Source: Agriotes lineatus (Eukaryota > Arthropoda > Insecta > Coleoptera > Elateridae). From it: a stretch of DNA of 64,000 nucleotides. This document shows positions 24,591-36,325 of this stretch, piece by piece. The notes beneath the pieces are model-generated. The model worked only from the letters and a program-made list of their open reading frames with translations, did not search any database and had not been told where the DNA came from. The stretch spans positions 1 through 64,000 of the forward strand of contig CALNHX010007728.1 in NCBI GenBank assembly GCA_940337035.1, given 5' to 3'. The stretch's first letter is position 1, and each line of letters starts with the position of its first letter. The translations under genes were made by a program, and so were the position numbers.

Positions 24591-26087
24591 CAGGGCCGTA
24601 AGTAGGTATAGGCCGAGTAGGCCCCCGCCTACAGGCGCAAGCGGCAAGGGGCGCCAAAATTGCACTCAAAAAAAGAATTTCTTTCGTACTAATGGTACAA
24701 GTGGCCAATTTTACAAATAAATATTAACAATTTTAGTCCATACATTACATTGCCTTGTGCAATTTACAAAGGAAATGTTATATGTTCACCAGATGGTAAC
24801 AGCGTTTATTTTACAGTTCTCACTTATATCAATCAAATCATTGGAATGATTAGCTTGTTACCCCTCCGCCTAGGTGGCCTTATTCAAATTATAAAAATGT
24901 TTCCATTTTTAAAACAATGTAATACAGCAGTGGCGACAAACTAACTTAAATTTTTAACCATTGTTGGAGCGGGTCCACTGATATTACATATACATTCACT
25001 GCTTTGGACTCATCGCTGATACAGTCGTCCATTGCAACAATCAGCAGAACTCCACAGACCGATTTTGAGAACTTACTTGTTCCACTACTATGGTATTTTT
25101 CGCTACAATCACTTTCCCGGTAGAATTTGTTCAATTTAAAACACTTCTGCGACCCTATACGATGGTAGCTTTTATTAAAAAAAAGATATATCGAATTTGG
25201 CCAGATGCAAGGCTTATACTACGTGCCGGCAGAAAAAGCTTGTTTTAAATATATTAATTATTACAAAAAAGTGTGACAGTGTGGCTGCGAATACATAACC
25301 TTATTCTACGTTCATATGTTACTACGCATAATAATATGTAATTATTTGTTTATATTGCATTATTTTAACATATGGATATGTCTTCACTAACTTGTACCAC
25401 GCGCACCACATAGGTGGTCTTACGCTAATTTAAATAATTTTTGCATTTTTAAAATAAAAAAGTTACAAAAAAAATGTTTTCAAGGTCTTGAATACGGAAA
25501 GCGCGCTGCAAGAAAAGCAACTTTTGCTAGATCAAATTATGGTCGAAATCTTCAAAATTCTCTACAAAATAGGTAAAAAAGACCTCAATGCTGCTAATAA
25601 TACAGAAACAGTAAAGCGAAAACATTAATTTGGAAATTAAAAACAAAACATTGCAGCCAGTGGGATCAGTGTTCACTGATAAATGCATGTGCTTATCGTT
25701 GCGCTATAAATGACGCAGTGGCGTTCCGATTTAAAGTACACCATATGTTTATATATAAGAATTTGTATAATGTTCTGCTGACTACATAATGATATGTACT
25801 TTTTTAAATCAGCATTGTTCTCTAATCTTGTTTTTTGTTCTCATTTTATTTGTGTTGTATTTTCTTATAACTTTTAGTTGTTTATTTTTAAAATACTTGA
25901 ATAAAAAATGTTGGATTTATTTTTGAGTACCTACCTGTTTGTGTGTATACAATACATCATACATCTGGAGACAAATGTAGAAGTCATATAGTGTCACTAG
26001 TAGTTTTTGTCACATATATCGTTTTGTACTTAAGGGCGCAAAAATGTTGGCTTGCCTACAATAAAAGTTTGACTAGTTACGGCCCTG
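24591..26087. mobile_element. Non-autonomous hAT-type element, 1.5 kb, perfect 8-bp TSD
   Basis: The left end CAGGGCCGTAAGTAGG and right end CTAGTTACGGCCCTG are inverses over about 15 bp with one mismatch. The 8-bp direct repeat ATAGCAAC flanks it exactly (24583-24590 and 26088-26095). Subterminal GGCGCAAG/GGGCGC motifs occur near both ends. No transposase frame of useful length remains. Terminus sequence and target-site length are those of hAT elements. Removing it rejoins AT-rich flanks that may be one older LINE. Confidence 0.92.
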
Positions 26088-26095
26088 ATAGCAAC

Positions 26096-26240
26096 CTCCT
26101 TTACATTGATGTAAGTCCAGCTATATATCTTACGGCATCGAGTCACTCGATTGACATCCTTTTTTTCTGATGTTCTTAATATACATCCTACATATTTCCA
26201 CTTGTTTGCTACTTTCAGTACTACAACGAACAGCTACCTT
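26096..26240 (-). pseudogene. LINE reverse-transcriptase fragment
   Basis: The minus strand reads KWKYVGCILRTSEKKDVNRV followed by TRCRKIY. This has the YLG-like motif (here YVG) and the spacing found just after the RT palm in several LINE clades. It runs directly into the hAT target site, so the hAT may have split it. Too short and decayed to classify. Confidence 0.45.
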
Positions 26241-26700
26241 GGTTTATACTACTATCCATTCGTTTCTCTTTCTATCGCATATTGTTATACTTAACATCCT
26301 TTCCTCCGTAGCTCTGAGTTACTGCTAGTTCATTTATTTTTGTTGTCATGGTCATTGTTGCTAAACTGTTATTAACAACAGGTCAACAGTCGAATAGGTT
26401 TGCTGTTTTCCAAATGCTTTCAAACCTTATTTTTGCCTCCTTTTTAAGAGTGTGACATAGGTAAATATAAGATTCCACATGTTTCATTTCTCAACTATTA
26501 TGATGTGCCGTTGTTGTTCTTGAACATTCGTCATTCAATATTTTTAGATTGTTCGTTCAATTGTCTGACCGTTGTGGTTAGTTTAGCATCATCTTCAATA
26601 CCACATCCTCAATAGAATGTAAAAGTATCGATTCATTACCGTCAATATTTACACCCATTCGATTTCATGCTGATCCATGTAACCTAAAAATTTGGCTAAA
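26241..26700. other. AT-rich stretch, possibly older LINE sequence
   Basis: It lies upstream, in minus-strand sense, of the LINE motif. No frame is long enough to support a call. Confidence 0.3.
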
Positions 26701-26843
26701 ATGTCTGCAGCAAGGTTTCAACTCGCAGATGGCATTATCCCGGCTAAAAACAAACGGGCAGCAACCTGCTGCTGGTGTTCGTGATCACCAGCAGCATCTG
26801 CGAGGAAGGCGCCAGCGCCAGGAGACGTGGGCGAAGAACTTAC

Positions 26844-27029
26844 GCCACTTGCAGCGGTTTGACCCTCGGCCGAACTCACTACCGCTTTCGCTAGGAGGCC
26901 TTCAGGTGGACTGACGGTGAATGGTAGATTAGCAAATAAATCTCGCTGCTGACAGCGCTGGCGCCTCGAAGTGTCCTGTGTCCGCATCAAATTGTTTTCG
27001 AGAGCCGAAGGGGGCAATTTAGGCCACTT
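26844..27029 (-). CDS. Weak candidate exon, 62 codons
   Basis: I do not recognise it. On the minus strand ACATTTCAG precedes 27029 and GGC|GTAAGT follows 26844. The frame between them is open and ends ...SPPEGLLAKAVVSSAEG then QTAASG. The surrounding block is clearly less AT-rich than its flanks. Against it: the tract before the AG is poor in pyrimidines, the last exonic base is C, and the exon is phase 0-0. It therefore cannot sit between the two phase-1 exons of the inferred gene without breaking the frame. A conserved non-coding element is as likely. The plus strand also has an open frame here. Confidence 0.22.
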
Positions 27030-27724
27030 CTGAAATGTCATTTGGCGCACTGCATGCTAATGGGTCAATCGGGGCCTAAAAAGCTAACGCTGCCAGTTTG
27101 GGTATACATACATCATGAGGAACGCTCAAGCTCAAGGATAAGAGTTAATCGCGGAAGATGCAAATTTTGAAGGATGAGGTGAAGTTTCAACAAAAGTGTT
27201 CCACAATGAGCGAGATGTTCGGACACCACATGACAATATAATGGCTTGGAAATTAATTTATTGTAACTAACAATGAAGAGAAACAAGAAATACATATCGG
27301 CGACTCATTAAAAGCTAAATTCTGACTTTTTGAAAAAGTTTTCTCCTTTTCCGCAGGACTCCCACTAACCTATAAACAAGTTCTTGCTTAGTTTTTTGTC
27401 TGAATAATAGATCAGATTGGATGATTGCCGGCCCGTGGAATAACTGGCGGATCGAAAGGTTTGAAAAATGAGACCGCACAGAGACAGGAAAAGATTATAG
27501 CATCCGACATTCGCCAACATCTGACCTTTGCTGATTTACGAGGTTGTAACCACGACAAAATTAATATGATTATTAAGTCTACACAGTTAATGGTATTTAC
27601 AAACGACATATCGAATCTCTAAAACGGCTTCAGAAGACAGTTAATTATTTATTCATTTGATTTTATACCGGGTGGTTGGTCATACCTCTCAACATAGGCA
27701 ATTTACATGGCTTATCACGGTTAT

Positions 27725-28264
27725 GCCTTGTACCTGTACCTTTTCCGGTCCATGCGGCAACCGTAATTGCGGGTTACACTGACATGGGTTGGACCCATTG
27801 ATGGAGTTTACGTTCGGTTAATGCGTACTAGATGCGGTAAACATCCGTGTTTTCAGGATTATTGCAGGTACAGCATCGAAGGTGCACCGAAGAATATACC
27901 TGATGATGTCTTCTTCGAGATGCGACGTGGAAACGACGCGGGGGGCCATAAAACCCCCTGTAAGTATTATGTAATGAGTACATTACTGCTAAAAGCTGAA
28001 TGTTTGTTGTTTTGCTTGCATGATTGACTGTGGAATTGGCTGAGTTTGTGTTCGCGTCGGGCGTGTGTGACCACCCGCTATATGAAGGGACTCGCCGTTC
28101 GCATTGCACCCCCCGGCATAATGTTTCTGATTTACAATACCAGACCGCAGGGGCGCTATGGAATTTCGGGTAAGTCGTCAATTCCTGTAAATTTATGCAT
28201 GTGAACCGATCTGAATCCAGGAAACTAATAAATTAGCCCTAGGCACCAAAAATATGTGCCTACA
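27725..28264 (+). mobile_element. LTR-like element, copy C (5'-truncated, inside a TIR element)
   Basis: It is homologous to the 3' part of copy B: GCCTTGTACCTGT at its start aligns with 13136. Shared blocks are CATGGGTTGGACCCATTGAT and ATGCATGTGAACCGATCTGA, and the 3' terminus GTGCCTACA is the same. Its 5' half is missing, and the break lies exactly at the inner edge of the left terminal repeat. Frames inside (27767-28027, 27828-28181) are mirrored in copy B and are not genes. Confidence 0.85.
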
Positions 28265-28399
28265 ACTTATTGGATAATTTTAATTGTTCATAAAAACATT
28301 AATTTTTAAATTTAGATGTTCCCCTCACTTATATTTAAGAATATCTAAATTTGAAAATTAATCTTTTAATGTACAATAATTAACATTATCCAATAAGTT
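28264..28399. repeat. Near-perfect long palindrome
   Basis: AACTTATTGGATAATTTTAA is matched by the inverse ending CCAATAAGTT at 28399. An inner pair, TTTAAATTTAGAT and ATCTAAATTTGAAAATTAAT, continues the stem, so most of the 136 bp can fold into one hairpin. It begins at the last base of the LTR-like fragment. A MITE is likely. Confidence 0.75.
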
Positions 28400-28543
28400 A
28401 TTAATACTAAACGACGCGGAAAATTATTCTCTTTCATTTAGTACCACTGTCTTTGTTTTCCATAAAAAGGTGAGCAGGAATATGCATAACCGTGATAAGA
28501 AATGTAAATTGCCTTGTTCAAAGGCATGACCAACCACCCGGTA

Positions 28544-29498
28544 TGTAATGTACTGTTTGTGAGTATTCACTAGACTCCTTGATCCATCCCGATACGAAGT
28601 GGTATAGTAACCCCCTGGACTCCCAGTTGCCGACGTCCAAGCCCAAAGTTACCTCAGCCTGGAAATCTGCAAAGCCCTCGGCAATTTTCCGATATTCCCA
28701 AAACGCCACTAAAAGTAACTGCGTGTGCAGTTGAAACCGCCATAAATATGAGCAGTTCTAATTACATACAATGTCCTGCGAAGCCAAACAATAACTAAGA
28801 GGGCCTCGGAATTGAGCAGTTTGCATACGTAACTGACTGCGTTTCGGAGGATGATCACCGGAAGTAATAACGCCACTAATAATTAAAACGGAGCATAACG
28901 TTAATCGATTATGCTCGATATGGCTCACAAGCCTAACCTGGGTTAGTTTGCTAATTTAGAACTAGCCAAAGTTCTTGTAAGATGGCCTGATGGTACATAA
29001 AAATTATTTTATTTGTTGATGGGTTAGAAAAGATTAAATAAATAAATAAAAGTTACTATTAATAGTTAAGCCTTAGAAGACGAGGAACGTATAGCGATCA
29101 TCAATAATCGTCAAAATCATTATGATGTTGCTACCATTATTACCAGCTTATGTAGGCAGTTGTACGATTCTGGCGTACAGCATCCGATTAAAATGCCGCT
29201 TTACTGGCGTTGTTTGTCTTTCTGACAATATCAGTTTTGATCTGTTGGCTAGGAATAACCACACTGTAACTAATAGCGTTTGAGTTTTACATTTGTACTA
29301 CGAAGAATCTTACCAAATCGAATAGGAGGTGTATACATCTACCTAGCTAATCCATTAACTAGGAAAAAACATCGATGTCTTTATTACCGTAGATTGATTC
29401 AGTAAATTAATACTACCTAAACGCACAAATTTCACTAATATTAATCTTAGATCCTAATTGTAATTACAATTAGTAGATACACGTAGTCCTTTCCTAAC
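28544..29498. other. Unique intronic DNA, nothing recognised
   Basis: No repeats or exons seen. About 28870-28960 contains TAAT/ATTA motifs. Confidence 0.35.
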
Positions 29499-29618
29499 TG
29501 ATGGAAAATTGCTGTGTCCCTTTGTGTCTCGTAACTTTTACCTTCCGTTCTAAATTTCTGATGGAAAATTGCTGTGTCCCTTTGTGTCTCGTAACTTTTA
29601 CCCTCCGTTCTAAATTTC
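29499..29618. repeat. 60-bp tandem duplication, two copies
   Basis: TGATGGAAAATTGCTGTGTC and the following 40 bases occur twice in direct succession with one difference (CCTTCCG versus CCCTCCG). The near-identity implies a recent local duplication. Because 60 is a multiple of three, the duplication stays open in one frame on each strand, but no protein is indicated. Confidence 0.9.
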
Positions 29619-31110
29619 TTGTTATCAGTTCGCACAGTGCAACACGTAATATTTTTGTGCAAGTATACCAGAGGAGTACACAATCTAACTAAGCTGCTTC
29701 TTTATTTCGCTGTAAGTGTTTTTTGTCACCTATCGGATTTGGGAATAATCCAATAAACGCTGATGGTAATGTACGAGGAAGCTGTCATCATCCATCTTCG
29801 AAGTTAACCAAGCTAACGTCTAAATCAGTCCTGACCCACTTACCGACTGAGAGTAATTACAAATCGTTAAACCAACCGCTAATATTTAGGCTGTTCATTT
29901 ATAATAACTTACTATAAATTTTCAGAATGAGCGATTACGCGGTCGTCGCAACTATCGACGTACAGTCGGCGGCCGAAGCGCATTAGAAACGCACACGGTC
30001 CGAGTGTATCTAAACGGAGCGTTATTTTAATGTCTAATTAATTATTAATAGCCGGCCACAACTTATTAACAAAGCCCTGTGCCGTTACTTCACTCCCATT
30101 TTCTATCAACATCTAATCACGGGGGTAATAAACAAAGTTAATTACAATATTGTTGTAGTGACTTATACATACATATATATAAATCTAATCACGACTCAAA
30201 TCAAAGTGGTTGTTGGTGTAAAAGTTAATAGAACTACTAAGCGCTGGTTCACGTACATTTGCCATGATATGATACGTTTTCTTATGCAACGAAAATAATA
30301 CTCACTTATTGCAAACGTGATTAAAGAATTTCGGTTTAGACCGCGTAGTCTTTGTGAACAAACACCCAGCATTATCTGGCTTAATGTGCCTTGTACCTTG
30401 TAAACTCCAGCAAGGATGCACGCGATGACCACGCCGTTGGTGGCTCGTATTGTTTGAGTACCTTGAGAACGAGGATTTGACCTTGTTGCTTTTTGTGCAC
30501 CCGCAATACCCTGCAGCTTACATCATCAGAGTGAAACTCGCACTAAGAACTTAAGGTCGGTGTCGAGCTATTTCTAGTCCTCTGTGCCAGCCGCTCGGAG
30601 CGACGTAACGCTGATTGGTCGTTCAAGTGCAGCGTAATCCGTGGGGTGTGACCGTATGACGCACAATGCAAAAAGAGTGCAAGAGCAAAAAGCATTCACC
30701 GTAAACACACCAAAATAAAACTAACCTCTATTTGAACGAAATAGCCACAGTATAAGTTGACGAGCTAACTGAAGATGTGCAGAACCTGAGGGTTGTTCGA
30801 CAGGATGTATATCTCCGCTTTTATTAAAATATTAACGAAGAGACACTGTCATGTTAGCTGATAATCTGGACGACTTGCAGTACCTTGTTGAACGACTAAG
30901 CATGTCTAAAATTAATCTCAGAAAAATCAAATTCAATATACTTTAGCGAATTGCCTCACTTGCATGTAAATAAATAAAATACTAAATAGATAAATGAACA
31001 AAACAAATTTAATATCTCAAACGTATACAAGTCTCGCTAAGGCCACTACAGGTAATTTAAGAGAAAGCCGAACTTCGCAAACTCTTTTTTGCATTGTATA
31101 ATCCCATCGA
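29619..31110. other. Unique intronic DNA with a TAAT-rich patch
   Basis: About 29920-30160 is dense in ATTA/TAAT cores (TCTAATTAATTATTAATAGC, ATCTAATCACGG, AGTTAATTACAA), a composition often seen in homeodomain-bound enhancers. The rest shows nothing specific. Confidence 0.35.
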
Positions 31111-31117
31111 AAAACGG

Positions 31118-31260
31118 TCAAGCTTTTAACTGCTTGGTTTCCCGGATTTCCCAGACAATGAGCAGTCACTGATGTCAACATTCTTCTGCAAAATCACATC
31201 TCTTGCTCTTTAAGGTATTGTAATGTCCATAAGCTACTGCAAGGCTGTTGCTACAATACT
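31118..31260 (+). repeat. Dispersed repeat, copy 1
   Basis: GGATTTCCCAGACAATGAGC followed by AGTCACTGATGTC matches the inverse strand at about 43400-43505 (GACTGCTCATTGTCTGGGAA). This is an unnamed dispersed family. Copy 1 lies just upstream of a LINE fragment and might be part of one. Confidence 0.6.
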
Positions 31261-31369
31261 AAGCAAAAATAAGAACAACTCAGCAAATTCGAGTGCCCAC
31301 GTACAAATATCTCTGAATCTAGATAAAAAATAATACTGAGCAGCAAAGAAAATAAATTTCCACATCGAA

Positions 31370-31745
31370 GTTGCCAGAAATGTTATGTGTTGTTTACAGT
31401 TTTGTACAGCGCTGAGATTTGGACTTCAAAACCAGGTAATCTCAAGTACAAGCACATGGTGCTACCCCAGAGTGCTGAAAATTCTTAATCATGGATTGGC
31501 ACGGTCACTAATATAAAGGAGGCTGCAGAAGAAGTAAAAAGCAAACTTTATTTCAATAATAAATACAAGAACTCTGGCAAAGATCAAAGCACTCGATTCT
31601 AAGAGTCAACATACAGAAAAGAAACAACGGGGGAAGAAGCGTTGGAAGACGAAACATATCCTGGTAGCAAAATCTAAGACGGTGGTTCGGCTGCAACTCC
31701 ACAGCATTTCGAGTTATCGTAAACAAGCCAAACGAACAGCAAATC
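31370..31745 (+). pseudogene. RTE-type LINE 3' fragment (decayed)
   Basis: A plus-strand frame reads CYVLFTVLYSAEIWTSKPG, matching the LINE motif around ALLYGAETWT that follows the RT domain. Next come WIGTVTNIKEAAEEVK, corresponding to the usual SWTDRVTNEEVL stretch, and then a GRR...W...LRRWFGCNSTA-like stretch near 31640-31720 in other frames. That order (AETWT, WxDRVTN, GRRxxSWLxNLRxWFG) is typical of RTE-like LINEs. Stops and frameshifts show it is dead. It is 5'-truncated. Confidence 0.68.
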
Positions 31746-31749
31746 GGAG

Positions 31750-33160
31750 ACGGAACTACAGAAAAAAGAAGTTTTTAACACATCATATAGCAGCAACTTC
31801 TCAATTATTACTAACACATACTTGCCAGTATTGTTACGGTGTAAGATCGCCTTCTTTCCTTTTTGCTCTGTGTAACAGCAAAGATCGTTGCGCTTCGTCG
31901 TTTTTCAAGCTTTGGGTTATTTTGGGTCTTATGGCATCATGGTGAAGTTTTTGATGGAGTTTCGCTGAAAAAGCAGTGCTGTTTTAACCCAGAACCGGGG
32001 TGAACTTCTGCACTGTTCATGTCACAGCTTATTCGAGTCCGTTCTAATTTGCGCTATGAGTTGCAGCCTTTAGTAGCATTTCGTCAGGGTGTGCATCTAA
32101 AAGCTGCGCTGAAGGTTTGACAGCGGCATCTCGTGCCCCTCACGCGCAGATTATGTCAACGTGACCTTGACCCAGTTAGCCGAGATCTGCATCGGTTACG
32201 TCTATAGCTAAAATGGCGTCTAGTCAGAAGTAAATATTCATTCAGGGAAGCAGCCAATAGGATTTGTCATGTAACCTATTTGAAGTTTAAGCTTTTAAAT
32301 ATTGTGGGCTGTGTATCTGTTGGCCGATTCGATTGAATTCCCTCAGAATTCCTTGAACTTGACCGTTGCTTTGTACGATTAATGATTGAACTCGACCCTC
32401 TCGTTTTGGTGCATTTTATGCACACCTCCGAGGTATTTGCCCCTCGCGCTTCGTCGGAGTTTTAATTTGTCAACTGTTATGATATTCAGCGCTCAAAATC
32501 TAAATTCAATCTTTAGCCTATGTGTGCACTGTGTTCGTGGACTATATGTAAGTCAGTTTCTAATTTTACACTTAATTAGGTTAGTACTATGATTTTGGCG
32601 TTCTTTATTGGATACACCCGGAGTATTATAGAACATTACACGCACGTACCCCCTGTTACGGGCTATAATACACAGTGATTCTATTTGAATGTATACCCTG
32701 TTACTGTTTATTTGACTTATTTTGCTATTGCGACCCTCTATCTCGAAATATCTTGCGGTATCAGTATAATTTCAGGTTTGATTTTTTGGCACAGCCTTGA
32801 GAAATCGCTAGACGCACAAATATCGCCACACGCCCTCTGTTGTCGGATGTAAATAACTGTAACTTCCCGCAGTTTCAATTGAAAATTGCTCAAAGCGAAA
32901 GCGGGGTATTCAATTAGAGCGTGAGCGTTCACATTCACGTCATTTGACGATAGATGTTCATTTTCATCGAATGTCTGCCATAGGTAAAAGCAATTTTAGG
33001 CCGTGGTATATGATAGTCGCTAATAAACTTAGACGCCTAAAGGCGAACTTAGACGTCGATGTTCATATTTGCCTAATACACTAACATAATATCGTGTCAG
33101 GCCCTGCTACAGCTTTTATGTAAAATGTTTGATTTAAACGAAATTATGGGGGGTTAGTAA
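31750..33160. other. Unannotated intronic DNA
   Basis: No exon, array or clear mobile element seen. Short frames near 31682-31945 overlap the LINE remnant and are decay products. Confidence 0.35.
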
Positions 33161-33167
33161 AAACATA

Positions 33168-33527
33168 TTTCCCGACGACCACTACGAAAAATGCCAAAAA
33201 TGGCATGGCTTGGTGTTACTGAAAGTGACACATTGCACAGGTCACCTGAAAAGGTCACGTGGAGCGTGCGTTTTCCATCTTGAAACACTAGTGCGACATG
33301 GTCTCCCGTAGCAACGAAAATGCGCGAGAGCGTCACGGCCAATTCGGCATAAAAAGCGCGCAAGTCGCGAAACAAGCCGGTTAAAAAATCTAGTAAGCTA
33401 ATGTCACAGAAATAATATGACAATTTAAGTTGATGTTTAAACAATAATTGTTTCATTTTGCGGTTAAAAATGGTAAATTTGGTTTATATTACAGTCAAAT
33501 ATTAATTTGTAGGTGGTCGTCGGAAAA
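33168..33527. mobile_element. Possible short TIR element
   Basis: TTTCCCGACGACCACTAC at 33168 is the inverse of GTAGGTGGTCGTCGGAAAA at 33509-33527, with one mismatch. The ~100-codon minus-strand frame between them has no recognisable domain. No target duplication was resolved, so the limits are tentative. Confidence 0.5.
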
Positions 33528-33543
33528 GTATAGTGTATAACAC

Positions 33544-33638
33544 GTGCTGATTGGATATTTTACTTCTGCGAATGAGCCACTTGCCTTCGGCTCGTGGCTC
33601 AACTATCCCATTCGTGTGAAATATCCAACTTTCAGCAC
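33544..33638. repeat. Hairpin repeat next to the TIR element
   Basis: GTGCTGATTGGATATTTTAC and GCGAATGAGCCAC on the left are matched by GTGGCTC, CCCATTCG and GAAATATCCAACTTTCAGCAC on the right. The loop is CTTGCCTTCGGCTC. It follows the preceding TIR by 16 bp, so the two may be one composite element. Confidence 0.6.
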
Positions 33639-33639
33639 T

Positions 33640-35845
33640 AGTTAGACAATACATTATTTCAACTATGCAGCTTCTCCACTGCCGAAATTTATGAAAGGCC
33701 AAAAAAAAACGCAAGTGTCAAGTCACATCTGCCGTCGACCCGTTAATGTATAATTCGCTGCAATAATACAAGCGCGTCATGCTCGTGATTAATTAGCCCT
33801 GGCAGGAGAGCATTTCAGGCGTTTTCTGTTATCGGGCGCACCTTGTGTTCAGCCGGAGCCATCGGCGCGGCGGTTCGGCTTCTGATACCAGCCAAACAAG
33901 GCGGAATGATGAATTGTCCTGAGTCTAGACTCACTTGTTACTTGTTAAGATGGTAAATGCTATATTGTCTGTCTGGGCATTATGCGTCCGCTGCAGCGCT
34001 TATGAATTACTGCAGGTGTGTTGATTGTTGGTGGTAGGTAGTTAAATGGCGGACGTCAGTTACAATTTGCGCCGTACGGTCGGCTAATGAGAATTATTTA
34101 TGGACGCGATACCGTTTGTTGCACAATGGGACAGGCCCTTGTTAGCGACCATGCGCAGCAAATTTTGAAAGTTGTCAGAATTTGGGGGAACGCCGCTGCG
34201 CGGAACTTTCGTGGTCGCAGTTAGGGATGCAAAAATACGTTTCCATTCAAGTCGAAAATATTTTTCACCTTTGAACCTAGTGGCAGTTGTTTTGAACAAT
34301 GTTAATTTTACGAGAACTTCCATATCGCCGAGTTCAAACGACATAAAGTAGATGATGCAGCAACGGCCGGTGTAATGACTCCCCGACGTCATAATCCTTC
34401 AAAGAGTTTCGACATCCGGGGCTGCTCCATTTTACGGTAAACAGAAAAGTAAGAACCTGCCAAATTCCGAAGATATAGAAAAATAAGCAGCACCATATTT
34501 ATTTTGGTTGTTCGTCTTGTGTTTTGGTACCTATAATATACGTTTAAATATAATGGGCTTTTAATTTACTAAAATGAAAAGAGGTCTGGAAGATCCAACG
34601 CTGTACATGATCCGTTAATCGCAAATCGTCAAACTGGCTTAAATCGAATAGAACAGGTGCTTATTGCAGTGAAAGAAACATGGATTCACAATTATTCGTC
34701 GAAGACGATGCGGTACAAACCTTCCTTTCTTTCGTCAGAAACAATCTAATATAACAGTCGCCAAAAAAAGTGTAGGCTTCGGTTTCGAGATAAATGTGTG
34801 AAATTACTACCAATTACTAAGAAGATGGAAAGGCATTTACTGGAGAGTAAGTATTACGCAAACTTAGATAAAACTACAACATAACGAAAATTATAGATGA
34901 AGTGTTCTTGTAGTTACGCATTGAATTTGAATTGCTGAAACATTCTCCTTACTAACCAGACCCCAAGACTTGTTCTATTACCACCTACCAAAATGTATCT
35001 GAAAAAAGGTATATTCGATTCTATTTATGAGAGTCCATTGTATAAAAGTGCACCATCCATCAAAATCCACTCTGGCGTATATATACCAGATAGATATTGC
35101 AAAAATAATACAATGAGGGTGCAGCCATCGAAATAAGAACAGCCTCTCTTGACAGCCTTCTGAAAACCCCCCAAGAAGCGCTTAGAACCCCAAGGTAATT
35201 ATTGCGCAGCACGCTCGTTGCTCGAGCATTCACCGACCCAGCATGAGAATGGCAATTCTTCAATACTCCACCTTTATAGGTACTTATCCACTGAAAGGAA
35301 TCCTGCATGTTCATTAATATGCAGTGCATTTAGCAATTCTAGAATGCAATATTGTACAGAAAAATAAAGACATCAAACTTCTGTTGAAATAATATAAAAT
35401 CTACCTGAAGACAAAACATCGTCAATATTAACGTCTAGCTCAAAGCAGAAAACTATTACCGATCTAACAGAAGTAACATTTGAGACTTTATATGTTGGTT
35501 TTCTCCAAAGATATTTATATTACAATGAATATCTCGAGTTTTGATATTCCTTCCACAGGGCGTGGGCGGGTATGTTTCTCCTCGAGCAAAACGAAAAAGA
35601 AAAGTATCAAAAGCTGGAACTAGATAGCGGGCAATAAAGACGATCTGGAAACACAAAGCTACCAACTTGGAAATCTTCGATGGTTATTACCAGGGAACCA
35701 AATTTTATGTCAAAATGATGTCATGCGATTCCACTAGAGAAGGAATCGCCACCAGTAAAATGGGGGTAGAGTTCTCAAAGCAACGCAACTGACCGGTTGC
35801 TTGAGACACATTATCTGAAGCAACAAGTCCATGACATAAAATACA
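33640..35845. other. Unannotated intronic DNA
   Basis: No supported exon, array or element. The part around 33840-34420 has higher GC content with open frames on both strands that carry no recognisable motif. Confidence 0.3.
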
Positions 35846-35850
35846 ATGAG

Positions 35851-35900
35851 TCCAGTGGCAACATATATAGGCGAGTCCAGTGGCAACATATATAGGCGAA
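35851..35900. repeat. 25-bp tandem duplication
   Basis: TCCAGTGGCAACATATATAG plus GCGAG occurs twice in succession (period 25 bp), the second copy diverging at its last few bases. Confidence 0.85.
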
Positions 35901-36009
35901 ACCAGAAACGATAAAATGCCTGACGTTTAGAAATCGCTACACAAACCATGTCATAATAGAACAAAGTAAAGGACATGATGTTGTGGGATCAATGAAAAGG
36001 GTGAAATAA

Positions 36010-36300
36010 TCATGTAAACCGCATCGGTGACGAAAAATTAGCACAAATCTGCGAGAAACAACGACCAATCGGTAGAAAACCGCATAAATGATCATCCGAA
36101 ACATGGGCCCAAAACTGGGTGCCAAGTAAACGAGGATCAACAAACACGAAAAATGTCCTAGCTCTAAACAGAAGAAGGAAAAGCATTATAATTGGCGGAA
36201 AGCCACTGCACGACAACTGAGAAGGCTAAGAGCCAACCCGGGACTAAGCTGATGATGATCATGTTAATGATGATGATGATGTTGTTGTTGATCAACTGTT
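36010..36300 (+). pseudogene. LINE 3' tail with (GAT)n microsatellite
   Basis: The plus strand near 36190-36235 reads WRKATARQLRRLRANPGLS and then a stop, similar to the closing WR...EAKA...GL of several LINE clades. It is followed directly by a GATGAT/GTT microsatellite (about 36251-36290), the kind of simple-repeat tail RTE/CR1-like LINEs carry instead of poly(A). Upstream frames are too broken to follow. Confidence 0.45.
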
Positions 36301-36325
36301 ACGCATCTATGAATTTCGATATCTG

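Larger units (their letters stand above)
27668..28541. mobile_element. TIR element with ~55-bp ends, carrying other repeats
   Basis: CCGGGTGGTTGGTCATACCT at 27668 and its inverse ending at 28541 form the outer ends. Homology continues through GGCAATTTACAT and CTTATCACGGTTAT (to about 27724), matching ATAACCGTGATAAG (from about 28486). TA flanks each end (27666-27667 and 28542-28543). The interior holds no transposase, only a fragment of the LTR-like family (27725-28264) and a palindrome (28264-28399). Confidence 0.85.

Noticed and set aside
33154..33456. 100-codon minus-strand open frame
   Set aside because: Falls inside a possible TIR element but has no transposase motif.
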